Shown: positions 8,155 through 15,374 of the stretch, one piece after another | Layout of the letters: each line of letters starts with the position of its first letter | Position numbering within the stretch: position 1 is the stretch's first letter | Assembly (NCBI GenBank): GCA_020052115.1 | Contig: JAGVPR010000223.1 | Coordinates: 1 to 22,891, forward strand | Reading direction: 5' to 3' | Source: Candidatus Eiseniibacteriota bacterium | GTDB lineage: Bacteria; Eisenbacteria; RBG-16-71-46; JAGVPR01 | Length of the DNA stretch: 22,891 nt | Translations under genes and position numbers: made by a program | The notes under the pieces: generated by a model | What the model saw: the letters and a program-made list of their open reading frames with translations, nothing else | Databases searched by the model: none | What the model was told of the DNA's origin: nothing

Positions 8155-10113
8155 ATGGCGCTCAAGCACTTGACCGACGAGCAGATCCGCACATGGACCC
8201 GCGAGCAGAAGGACCGCTGGTGGCTCGAGAATGTCTGGCGCGGCGACATGCCGCAGCTCACCCTGCGGGCCGCCCTGACCGGGTTCCTCCTCGGCGGCAT
8301 CCTCTCGGCCACGAACCTCTACGTGGGCGCAAAGACCGGCTGGACCCTCGGCGTCGGAATCACCTCGGTCATCCTCGCCTTCGCGATGTTCAAGGTCCTC
8401 TCGCGGCTCGGCGCGAAGGACATGACGATCCTCGAGAACAACTGCATGCAGTCCATCGCCACATCGGCGGGCTACATGACGGGACCGCTCATCTCCGGCA
8501 TGGCGGCATACATGATGGTCCAGAACCGTCCGCTGCCATGGACGCAGATGATGGCCTTCAACGTCGTGCTGTCGCTCCTCGGAGTCCTCGTCGCGTTCCC
8601 GATGAAACGGCGCTTCATCAACGACGAACAGCAGCCGTTCCCGGAAGGCCGCGCCTGCGGCGTCGTGCTCGACACGCTGTACACCTCGCATGCATCCGTC
8701 GGCCTCTTCAAGGCCAAGGCGCTCGCGATCGCCGCGCTCATCGGAGGCGGGCTCAAGTTCGTCTCCGGCGAGAACATCATGAAGTACATACAGACGAAGC
8801 TCCTCGGGCTTCAGGCAGCCTGGCATCTCCCTGAGCGCCTCGATGCCTGGTACTTCAACTTCGCTGACAAGGGGAAGCTCCCGATTCCGAAGCTCGCCGG
8901 CGCCGACGTGCGCCAGCTTGGCCTCTACCCGACGATGGACATGGCGATGTTCGGCGCGGGCGGCCTCATGGGGATCAAACCAGCAGTCAGCATGCTCCTC
9001 GGGATGATCCTGAACTTCTGCGTCATCGTCCCTGCGATGATCTCGCTCGGCGAGATCCACCCGCGGCCCGACGGCACGTTCAGCCGGATCCACGTGCTCA
9101 ATACGTGGGCGCTCTGGTGGGGCATCTCGATCATGGTCGTCGCAGCGCTGGTCTCGATCTTCGCGAAGCCGAAGGTCCTCGCGAGCGCGTTCACCGGCTT
9201 CTTCAAGAAGCGCGCGGCCGGAGAGGACGTCGTCGCCCACATCGAGCTGCCGCTGTGGATCTCCTTCGTCGGCATCCCGATCATCGGCATGATCGGCGTC
9301 TGGATGGCCAACCAGTGGTTCGGAGTGCGTTGGGACCTCGGCGCTTTGGCGATCCCGCTCATCATCGTGCTGACGCTCATCGCCGCCAACTCGACCGCGA
9401 TGACGGGGATCACGCCCACCGGTTCGCTCTCGAAGATCCCGCAGTTCCTCTTCGGGAGCCTCGACCCGAAGCACCCGCCGACCAATCTCATGACCGCGCT
9501 CATGTGCACGGAGGTGGCCTCGAACGCCTCGAACCTCCTGATGGACATCAAGCCGGGGTACATGCTCGGAGCGAAACCGCGCCAGCAGGCGATCGGGCAC
9601 TGCATCGGCATCTTCGCAGGTTCGCTGGCGAGCACGCCGCTCTTCTACCTGCTGTTCCTCTCCCAGTACAAGCCGGGCGGCAACCTCCAGGACGCGATGA
9701 TCACCGAGCAATTCGGCTTCCCGTCCGCGCTCCAGTGGAAGGGTGTCTCCGACCTGGTCGCGGCCGTCTTCTCGCAGGGCCGCTCCCCGATCCCGCAATC
9801 GGCCGTGATCTCGATGGGAGTCGCGGCAGGGGTTGGGCTCACACTCGAGCTGCTCCGGATCCTGCGATTCCGCCGTTTTCCCATTTCGCCCCTGGCGCTC
9901 GGACTCGGCGTGGTGATCCCGCCCGATTCGACGATGGCCATGTTCGCGGGCGCCGGCTTCTTCTGGTACATGCGCCGCCGCTATACGAACCGGCCGGGAA
10001 CGAAGGCGCACGCGCTCTGGATCGAGACGCAAGAGCCGATCTGCGCAGGGCTCATCGCGGGCGCGGCGCTCATCGGAATCACCGATGTGCTGGTGAGGGT
10101 GTTTTTGTTGTAG
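8155..10113 (+). CDS. OPT-family oligopeptide transporter (first copy)
   Basis: A 652-residue polytopic inner-membrane carrier of the OPT family. Members import peptides or metal chelates, probably with protons. I chose the ATG at 8155 because GAGGG precedes it and the family-like N-terminus MALKHLTDEQIRTW begins there; the open frame upstream is non-conserved. Conserved blocks are LGGILSATNLYVGAKTGW in the first membrane segment, MTILENNCMQSIATSAGY (an OPT hallmark), FPEGRACGVVL, and a second-half block around TNLMTALMCTEVASNASNLL then DIKPGYMLGAKPRQQ. Many hydrophobic segments span the protein. It begins a four-gene plus-strand run with a peptidase, an acetyltransferase and a second OPT gene; the 43-bp gap to the peptidase suggests co-transcription. 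The substrate is inferred to be peptides because peptidase genes are nearby. Confidence 0.92.
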   Translation: MALKHLTDEQIRTWTREQKDRWWLENVWRGDMPQLTLRAALTGFLLGGILSATNLYVGAKTGWTLGVGITSVILAFAMFKVLSRLGAKDMTILENNCMQSIATSAGYMTGPLISGMAAYMMVQNRPLPWTQMMAFNVVLSLLGVLVAFPMKRRFINDEQQPFPEGRACGVVLDTLYTSHASVGLFKAKALAIAALIGGGLKFVSGENIMKYIQTKLLGLQAAWHLPERLDAWYFNFADKGKLPIPKLAGADVRQLGLYPTMDMAMFGAGGLMGIKPAVSMLLGMILNFCVIVPAMISLGEIHPRPDGTFSRIHVLNTWALWWGISIMVVAALVSIFAKPKVLASAFTGFFKKRAAGEDVVAHIELPLWISFVGIPIIGMIGVWMANQWFGVRWDLGALAIPLIIVLTLIAANSTAMTGITPTGSLSKIPQFLFGSLDPKHPPTNLMTALMCTEVASNASNLLMDIKPGYMLGAKPRQQAIGHCIGIFAGSLASTPLFYLLFLSQYKPGGNLQDAMITEQFGFPSALQWKGVSDLVAAVFSQGRSPIPQSAVISMGVAAGVGLTLELLRILRFRRFPISPLALGLGVVIPPDSTMAMFAGAGFFWYMRRRYTNRPGTKAHALWIETQEPICAGLIAGAALIGITDVLVRVFLL

Positions 10114-10156
10114 CGATGCGAGGGTCTCCGCAACTCGACCGGAAGGAGCATCAGAA

Positions 10157-11575
10157 ATGCGCTGGATGAATCCCCTGGCGGCCGCCTGCATTCTGATCAT
10201 GCTGCTCGCTTCGGCTTCGCACGCACTGCCCCGGTCACCGGATGGAGCGGTGAGTCAGGATCTCGTCCGAAGCCTCCAGAGGCGGGCCTTGACGCCGGCC
10301 GAGCAGGCCCTGGCCGACATCGTAGCCAACGGCGATATTGACGCCGTCGCCCTGAATCGAGCCCGCTTCGTCCGGCACGACGGGCTCGTCAATATGAGAA
10401 TCAAGTCGGGCGAGGTAACCAATCAGAAGAGTTCCGGGCGCTGCTGGATGTTCGCGGGCTTCAACGTGCTACGCCCGGCCGTCATGAAGCGGTACAAACT
10501 CAAGTCGTTCGAATTCTCCGAAGACTACCTGCTCTTCTGGGACAAGATCGAGAAATCGAACCTCTTCCTGCAGGGGATGATAGATCTCGCAGACAAGCCG
10601 CTCGACGACCGCTACGTGCAGAGCATGCTCGACAACCCGCTGGGCGACGGCGGCTGGTGGTCGCACTTCGTGGAAATCGTGAAGAAGTACGGTGTCGTGC
10701 CGAAGGAGGCGATGCCCGAGACCCACAACAGTTCCTCCACGGGCCGGATGAACAGCGCGCTCACGCTGAAGCTCAAGGAGATGGGGCTCGACTTGCGCGA
10801 CATGGCCCGCGACGGCGCATCGCGCGACGTGTTGCGCGAGCGGCGCGAGGGCCACCTGGCCGAGATGTACCGCCTGCTCGTCTTGAACCTCGGCCGCCCG
10901 CCCGAGAGCTTCGTCTGGCGGTACGAGACGACCGACAGCACCTCGATCGTGACCCGCCCGGGGACACTCACGCCTCGCGCCTTCTTCGAGGACGTCGTGG
11001 GCGTTGATCTCGACGCCTACGTCGCGCTCTTCAACTATCCGGGCAAGAAGTACTTCAAGCCCTACGCCCTCGAGCTGGGCCGGAACGTATACGATCGCCC
11101 GGATTTCACCGTGCTCAACGTGCCGGTGGACACGGTGAGGGCCGCCGTGCTGAAGTCGGTGCTCGACTCGACCGCGGTTTGGTTCGCGTGCGACGTGGGC
11201 CAGGAGAACTACGGCGCCGAAGGCATCATGGCCCTCGGCATCTACAACTACGAGCAGATCTACGGAACGCGCTTCGGGCTCCCCAAGAAGGACCTGATCG
11301 AGCTGGGATTGATCACGCCGAATCACGCGATGACCTTCGTGGGCGTGGACACGCTCGGTCGCGAACCGCTCAAGTGGCTGGTCGAGAACAGCTGGGGCGA
11401 TGAGCGCGGCGACAAGGGGCTTTGGTACATGTACGACGACTGGTTTGACCGCTACCTCTTCGGCGCCGTCGTCCATCGCAAGTACGTGTCCGACGATCTC
11501 TGGCGGATGTCGCTCGAGGAGCCGGAGGTGCTGCCGCCCTGGGACCCGATGCGCGGCCTGAGCGACCTCGAGTAG
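10157..11575 (+). CDS. Exported C1B papain-like peptidase (bleomycin hydrolase/PepC family)
   Basis: A 472-residue cysteine aminopeptidase of the bleomycin hydrolase/PepC family. The ATG follows AAGGAG. The triad is intact: Gln90 and Cys96 in NQKSSGRCWMFAG, His390 in PNHAMTFVGV and Asn411 in VENSWG. Other family features include GGWWSHFVEIVKKYGVVP (165-182), FACDVGQENYG (343-353) and the YMYDDWFDRY end. Cytosolic homologues have no leader, but here residues 1-23 form a signal peptide (LAAACILIMLLASASHA). Activity is therefore expected in the periplasm or outside the cell, where it would trim peptides for the adjacent OPT carriers. The C-terminus continues past the conserved end by about 20 residues, to LSDLE. 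In known members the C-terminal arm sits in the active site and limits cleavage to short peptides, and whether this extension does so is unknown. Confidence 0.93.
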   Translation: MRWMNPLAAACILIMLLASASHALPRSPDGAVSQDLVRSLQRRALTPAEQALADIVANGDIDAVALNRARFVRHDGLVNMRIKSGEVTNQKSSGRCWMFAGFNVLRPAVMKRYKLKSFEFSEDYLLFWDKIEKSNLFLQGMIDLADKPLDDRYVQSMLDNPLGDGGWWSHFVEIVKKYGVVPKEAMPETHNSSSTGRMNSALTLKLKEMGLDLRDMARDGASRDVLRERREGHLAEMYRLLVLNLGRPPESFVWRYETTDSTSIVTRPGTLTPRAFFEDVVGVDLDAYVALFNYPGKKYFKPYALELGRNVYDRPDFTVLNVPVDTVRAAVLKSVLDSTAVWFACDVGQENYGAEGIMALGIYNYEQIYGTRFGLPKKDLIELGLITPNHAMTFVGVDTLGREPLKWLVENSWGDERGDKGLWYMYDDWFDRYLFGAVVHRKYVSDDLWRMSLEEPEVLPPWDPMRGLSDLE

Positions 11576-11604
11576 ATCGCGCCGCGGAGGATCAGGAGAT
11601 CGGC

Positions 11605-12444
11605 ATGTCCCAACCAGAGCGCGCCCGAACATTGGGGGATGCCCTGGCCGCCCGATACCTCGAGGCGCTCGGGCTCGTCCGGAGAGCGCCCGGCGTCGAG
11701 GCGCTCTCCGAGATCGTGCGGGCCCACATGCTGCGCGTGCCTTTCGAGAATGTCTCCAAGCTCTACAACCTGAAAGTTCACGGCCGCCGGCACCTTCCGA
11801 CTCTCCGGGAATACCTCGACGGCATTGAGCGGTTTCACTTCGGCGGCACCTGCTACGCGAACAACTACCACCTGAATTGCCTGCTCCGTGCGCTCGGATA
11901 CGATGCCGCGCTCTGCGGCGCCGACATGTCCGACCCCGACGTTCATCTGGTATCGATCGTGCGGCTCGATGGGCGCGAGTTCATCGTGGATGTCGGGTAC
12001 GCTGCGCCGTTTCTCGCGCCTCTGCCGCGCGATCTCCTGGAAGATCATGTCGTGGAACTCGGCGGAGGCCGTTACGTTCTGAGTCCACAGGACGCCGAGG
12101 GGCGCTCGCGCCTTTCGTTCTACCGAGATGGGGTCCCGAAGCACGGCTATCGCGTGAAGCCGCGCGCGAGGAGAATCGAGGACTTCGCAGGCGTCATCGC
12201 CGATTCCTATCGTGAGACCGCAACGTTCATGAATGCCATCCTGCTCGCGCGATTCTTCGATGACCGCTCCCTCGTGATTCACAATTTGACCGTGATCGAG
12301 AACAGCGGCACGGAGTCGCGCATGCGCCCGCTCAGAGACCGCGACGAGCTGGTTCACGCAGTAGAGGAACACTTCGGAATCCCGCCCGAGCCGTTGATCG
12401 CGGCGCTCGAAGGGCTCGGAACTCTGGGCGACGCCTGGTCGTGA
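11605..12444 (+). CDS. Arylamine N-acetyltransferase-like protein
   Basis: A 279-residue cytoplasmic enzyme of the NAT family, which transfers acyl groups from acyl-CoA to arylamines, hydrazines or, in related enzymes, biosynthetic amines. The Cys-His-Asp triad is complete: Cys83 in FGGTCYANN, His114 in DPDVHLV and Asp129 in FIVDVGYAAPF. The RVPFENVSKL motif lies at residues 44-53. The length is normal for the family (about 260-280). The ATG is preceded by CAGGAG. It sits 29 bp after the C1B peptidase and 113 bp before the second OPT gene, so it may be co-transcribed with the first two. No signal peptide is visible. Why it accompanies peptide import is not clear; acylation of an imported amine or amino compound is one possibility, and the natural substrate is unknown. 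Confidence 0.9.
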   Translation: MSQPERARTLGDALAARYLEALGLVRRAPGVEALSEIVRAHMLRVPFENVSKLYNLKVHGRRHLPTLREYLDGIERFHFGGTCYANNYHLNCLLRALGYDAALCGADMSDPDVHLVSIVRLDGREFIVDVGYAAPFLAPLPRDLLEDHVVELGGGRYVLSPQDAEGRSRLSFYRDGVPKHGYRVKPRARRIEDFAGVIADSYRETATFMNAILLARFFDDRSLVIHNLTVIENSGTESRMRPLRDRDELVHAVEEHFGIPPEPLIAALEGLGTLGDAWS

Positions 12445-12470
12445 CCCCGGGTGCGGCTCAGGGGTTTCTT
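12444..12470 (+). terminator. Weak intrinsic terminator candidate after the NAT gene
   Basis: ACCCC (12444-12448) can pair with GGGGT (12461-12465) over a 12-nt loop, followed by TTCTT. The stem is only 5 bp. It would separate the first three genes from the second OPT gene. Confidence 0.3.
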
Positions 12471-12497
12471 GCCGCCGGTGCACGCGAGGCGTAAGAT
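12469..12497 (+). promoter_or_regulatory. Candidate sigma-70-type promoter for the second OPT gene
   Basis: TTGCCG (12469-12474) and TAAGAT (12492-12497) are 17 bp apart and 60 bp before the OPT start. Each hexamer matches consensus at 4 of 6 positions. The optimal spacing makes it plausible. Confidence 0.4.
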
Positions 12498-12557
12498 CAC
12501 CGGCGAATCGCGCCGTTCCGGGCTCTACCCCCGCCTTTCCAAGAGGAGACCGAATTC

Positions 12558-14522
12558 ATGTCCGATGAGGTGAAGACCGCATCCAATCCGCCCCCCGGAG
12601 GACCCGCCACTCAGAAGGCCCATCACGATCCCTACGAGGAGTACGAACTGCCGATCGCGGGGTTCAAAGGAACACCTGAGGAGATTGACCGGCAGTGGTA
12701 CGAGCAGTGCTATCTCGGCCGCGGGGACTCGATCAAACAGCTCACTTGGCGGGCGGTCATCATGGGGTGGATTCTCGGGGGGATCCTCTCGCTCACGAAC
12801 ATCTACATCGGCCTCAAGGCCGGTTGGGGTTTCGGCGTCGCCATCACCGCTTGCATCCTCTCGTATGCGGTCTGGACCGGTCTCTTCAAGCTCCGTTTCG
12901 CGAAGTCGCAGATGACCATCCTCGAGAACAACTGCATGCAGTCCACCGCGAGCGCGGCCGGATACTCGACCGGTGGAACGCTGGTCTCGGCGTTTGCCGC
13001 TTACATCCTCCTGAACAACGAGACGCTGCCGCTCCATCTCATGCTGGCGTGGGTCTTCTTCATCGCCGTGCTCGGCGTGACGATGGCCGTGCCGATGAAG
13101 CGGCAGATGATCAACTCCGAGCAGCTCCGCTTCCCGAGCGGGATCGCCGCTGCGGAGACCCTGCGCGCCCTGCATGCGAAGGGCGAGAAGGGGATGCGGG
13201 CGGCGCGGGCGCTGGGCATCTGGGGGATACTCGCCGCGCTCAGCGCGCTGCTGACCGACGGCTTGCGGCTCATCCGACCGGCTCTCGAATCGGCCCAGAT
13301 CTCCACGCTGGCCGGCCGGTTCAGTGAGAAACTGCTCGGCCCGGCGTGGATCGGCCGGACGGTCACCTTCACCTGGGACCCGGTGTTCATCGCGGCCGGG
13401 ATGTTCGTCGGGATGCGCGTCGGCATAAGCATGCTGATCGGCTCGATCACCTGCTGGATGATCTTCATCCCTTGGCTCCAGTCGCACGTGCCCGAGGCCG
13501 CTGGCCTCCAGGGGTTCCGGCAGCTCGTCCAGTGGTCGCTCTGGGCCGGCACGGCCTGCATGGTCACGTCGGGGATCCTCGCCGTAGCCCTCCAGTGGAA
13601 GAGCGCGGTCCGCGCATTCCGCGGCCTCGGCGACATGCTCGTCAAGCGCGGGGACGGCAAGAAGGATGACCTGGCCGCGATCGAGACCCCGGGGTCGTGG
13701 TTCGTCGCGGGCCAAGCGATCTCCCTCGTCGCCATCGCCTATCTCGCCCACGTCTCGTTCGCGATGCCCTACTGGCAGAGCGCGCTCGCCGTGGTGATGT
13801 CGTTCGCGCTGGCGCTCGTGGCCTGCCGCGTCACCGGCGAGACCGACACGACGCCTGTCGGCGCGATGGGCAAGATCACGCAGCTCACTTTCGGCGCGCT
13901 CTCCCCGGGAAACATGAACGTCAACTTGATGAGCGCGAACATCACCGCGGGGTGCGCGACATCATCCGCCGACCTGCTCATAGACCTCAAGAGCGGGTAC
14001 CTCCTCGGCGCGAATCCCAGGAAGCAGTTCATCGCGCAGTTTGCCGGCATCTTCGTCGGGACGGTCGTGACCGTCTTCGCCTTCAGGATCCTCGTCCCGA
14101 ACGCGAGCGTGCTGGGGACGGATCAGTTCCCCGCGCCCGCGGCGCAGACCTGGAAGGGTGTTGCCGAGGCGATGGCGAAGGGGCTCAGCACGATGCATCC
14201 CGTGAAGGTGTGGTGCATCGTGATCGGCGGCCTGGTGGGGATCATCCTCCCGCTGCTCTCGAAGTTCTTCCCGAAGAAGAACAAGTGGATCCCATCGGCG
14301 GCCGGAGTCGGTCTCGCGTGGGTCTTCCAGTGGTTCTACGGCCTTCTTTTCTTCCTCGGCGCGCTGATCGGGTGGTACTGGCAGAGGCGGAACTCGAAGC
14401 AGTGCGAGGAGTATCTCTTCCCCGTCGCCTCCGGCGTCGTCGCGGGTGGTGCGCTCATGGGCGTGGTCCTCGTCTTCTGGGAGAGCGGCGCGGAGATTCT
14501 GAAGCAGATGTTCGGGAGGTAG
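12558..14522 (+). CDS. OPT-family oligopeptide transporter (second copy)
   Basis: A 654-residue OPT-family carrier, paralogous to the one at 8155. The ATG is preceded by AAGAGGAG. A hydrophilic 60-residue N-terminus (TASNPPPGGPATQKAHHDP onward) replaces the shorter one of the first copy. Shared blocks are LGGILSLTNIYIGLKAGWGF, MTILENNCMQSTASAAGYST and the second-half VNLMSANITAGCATSSADLL then DLKSGYLLGANPRKQ. The GTVVTVFAFRILVPNASVLG segment differs from copy one, and the two proteins are clearly diverged overall, which fits different substrate ranges rather than a recent duplication. It carries its own promoter candidate and is followed by a strong hairpin, so it can be expressed alone. It is convergent with the receiver gene. 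Confidence 0.92.
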   Translation: MSDEVKTASNPPPGGPATQKAHHDPYEEYELPIAGFKGTPEEIDRQWYEQCYLGRGDSIKQLTWRAVIMGWILGGILSLTNIYIGLKAGWGFGVAITACILSYAVWTGLFKLRFAKSQMTILENNCMQSTASAAGYSTGGTLVSAFAAYILLNNETLPLHLMLAWVFFIAVLGVTMAVPMKRQMINSEQLRFPSGIAAAETLRALHAKGEKGMRAARALGIWGILAALSALLTDGLRLIRPALESAQISTLAGRFSEKLLGPAWIGRTVTFTWDPVFIAAGMFVGMRVGISMLIGSITCWMIFIPWLQSHVPEAAGLQGFRQLVQWSLWAGTACMVTSGILAVALQWKSAVRAFRGLGDMLVKRGDGKKDDLAAIETPGSWFVAGQAISLVAIAYLAHVSFAMPYWQSALAVVMSFALALVACRVTGETDTTPVGAMGKITQLTFGALSPGNMNVNLMSANITAGCATSSADLLIDLKSGYLLGANPRKQFIAQFAGIFVGTVVTVFAFRILVPNASVLGTDQFPAPAAQTWKGVAEAMAKGLSTMHPVKVWCIVIGGLVGIILPLLSKFFPKKNKWIPSAAGVGLAWVFQWFYGLLFFLGALIGWYWQRRNSKQCEEYLFPVASGVVAGGALMGVVLVFWESGAEILKQMFGR

Positions 14523-14545
14523 GGCTGAACAGCTTCTGGAAGCGG

Positions 14546-14585
14546 AACGGCCACCCTGGATGTCGAGGGCGGCCGTTTCGTTTCG
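14546..14585 (+). terminator. Intrinsic terminator-like hairpin after the second OPT gene
   Basis: A 12-position stem pairs 14546-14557 (AACGGCCACCCT) with 14566-14577 (AGGGCGGCCGTT) over an 8-nt loop, with one A/C mismatch. TCGTTTCG follows. It begins 24 bp after the stop codon. The rest of the gap to 14785 shows nothing I can name. Confidence 0.6.
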
Positions 14586-14785
14586 CCAGCCCCGCAAGTC
14601 GACCCGAAGCAGGATCGCCGCTGGCACAGAGTCTCGAAGGGAGAGTTTCCCTCGGAGCCCCGAGGACTTCCGCTGTTGTGCGCGAGGCCGTGCTCGGCCG
14701 TCGCCGGCGACGCGATGAAGCAGCTAGGCGTGTTCTTCTCTCACCGTTTCGGTATCAGAAGTAATCGCAACACGCTCCCCGCCGC

Positions 14786-15184
14786 CTACTGCTCCATCAA
14801 CGCCGCCAGCCGCGCGATCGACTCCGACTTGTGATAGACCCTCTTGACGCCGAGACGGCCGAGCGTCTCGAGCGTCGAATCCGAGAGCGCTCGCGTGACC
14901 ACGATCACTCTCGCCTGCTCCTCTGGCGAAAGGTGCTTCAAGAGCGCGAGGCCTTCATCCTCGTCGAGATTGGCGAGATGCCTCGGCATGTGGAGATCGA
15001 GGAGAATGACACCGGGGGCTGCGGATCGAATCAGATCGAGCGCGTTCTCGGTTCCGGACAGCCAGTCGAGCCTGTCCGACTCATTGATGATCCGCCGTAC
15101 GTCCCAGACGAACCCTGGGTCATCATCTATGAGGAGAACCGTTCTGAGTCGCCTCGAAGGATCTTGGATCGCGTTCATCGGCAC
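14786..15184 (-). CDS. Stand-alone receiver (REC) domain protein
   Basis: A 132-residue single-domain response regulator with no output domain. The acidic pocket is Asp20-Asp21 (VLLIDDDPG), the phosphoacceptor is Asp63 (VILLDLHMP), the switch Thr is Thr97 (VIVVTRA) and the conserved Lys is Lys119 (VYHKSES). All are present, so it should accept phosphate. Translation can start at the GTG at 15184 or the ATG two codons later at 15178, and GAAAGG lies just upstream of both. It is transcribed in the same direction as the sigma-54 regulator but 190 bp downstream, behind its own -24/-12 promoter candidate. It could act as a phosphate sink, as a partner of the kinase, or as a regulator by protein contact. 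Which one cannot be read from sequence. Confidence 0.88.
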   Translation of the reverse strand: MPMNAIQDPSRRLRTVLLIDDDPGFVWDVRRIINESDRLDWLSGTENALDLIRSAAPGVILLDLHMPRHLANLDEDEGLALLKHLSPEEQARVIVVTRALSDSTLETLGRLGVKRVYHKSESIARLAALMEQ

Positions 15185-15207
15185 CCGACCTTTCCGGGAC
15201 GTGCCTC

Positions 15208-15224
15208 ATGCACCGGACGTGCCG
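15208..15224 (-). promoter_or_regulatory. Candidate sigma-54 (-24/-12) promoter of the receiver gene
   Basis: On the minus strand CGGCACGTCCGGTGCAT matches the pattern TGGCACG-N4-TTGCA at all but two positions, with GG (15223-15222) and GC (15211-15210) separated by exactly 10 bp. Transcription would start near 15198, giving a leader of about 15-20 nt that contains the GAAAGG ribosome-binding site. The neighbouring gene encodes a sigma-54 activator, which raises its plausibility. A competing TTGACA at 15269-15274 (minus) has only a poor -10. Confidence 0.5.
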
Positions 15225-15336
15225 GGTGAACGCGCGAGAGCAGAAGATGACGGGAATCCGCAGTGTGCTGTCAACTCGCGGCTTACACCATGACGACCGC
15301 GCGGGCTGAACGAAACACTGAAGCGCGTAGCGGGGA

Positions 15337-15357
15337 GCGAAAGTAGCGTCCTTTCGC
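15337..15357. promoter_or_regulatory. Dyad, candidate enhancer site (or terminator) between regulator and receiver genes
   Basis: GCGAAAG at 15337-15343 and CTTTCGC at 15351-15357 are perfect inverted 7-mers with a 7-bp centre. The dyad lies about 150 bp upstream of the predicted sigma-54 start site, in the range where NtrC-type activators bind. It is also 17 bp past the regulator stop, so a transcription-ending hairpin is an alternative, but no T run follows on the minus strand. Confidence 0.45.
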
Positions 15358-15374
15358 GGGAGGACTGTCGTTTC

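Noticed and set aside
8428..8455. A 28-bp stretch identical to 12918-12945, possible repeat or recombination site
   Set aside because: It encodes the conserved ILENNCMQS motif in both OPT paralogues; coding constraint explains the identity.
7924..10200. A long minus-strand open frame (about 758 codons) opposite the first OPT gene
   Set aside because: Its charged, low-complexity translation and lack of a ribosome-binding site mark it as a shadow of the OPT coding frame.
12478..12493. A GG-N10-GC spacing before the second OPT gene as a sigma-54 promoter
   Set aside because: Apart from the spacing, the -24 and -12 boxes match poorly (CGGTGC and AGGC), and a better sigma-70-type pair overlaps it.
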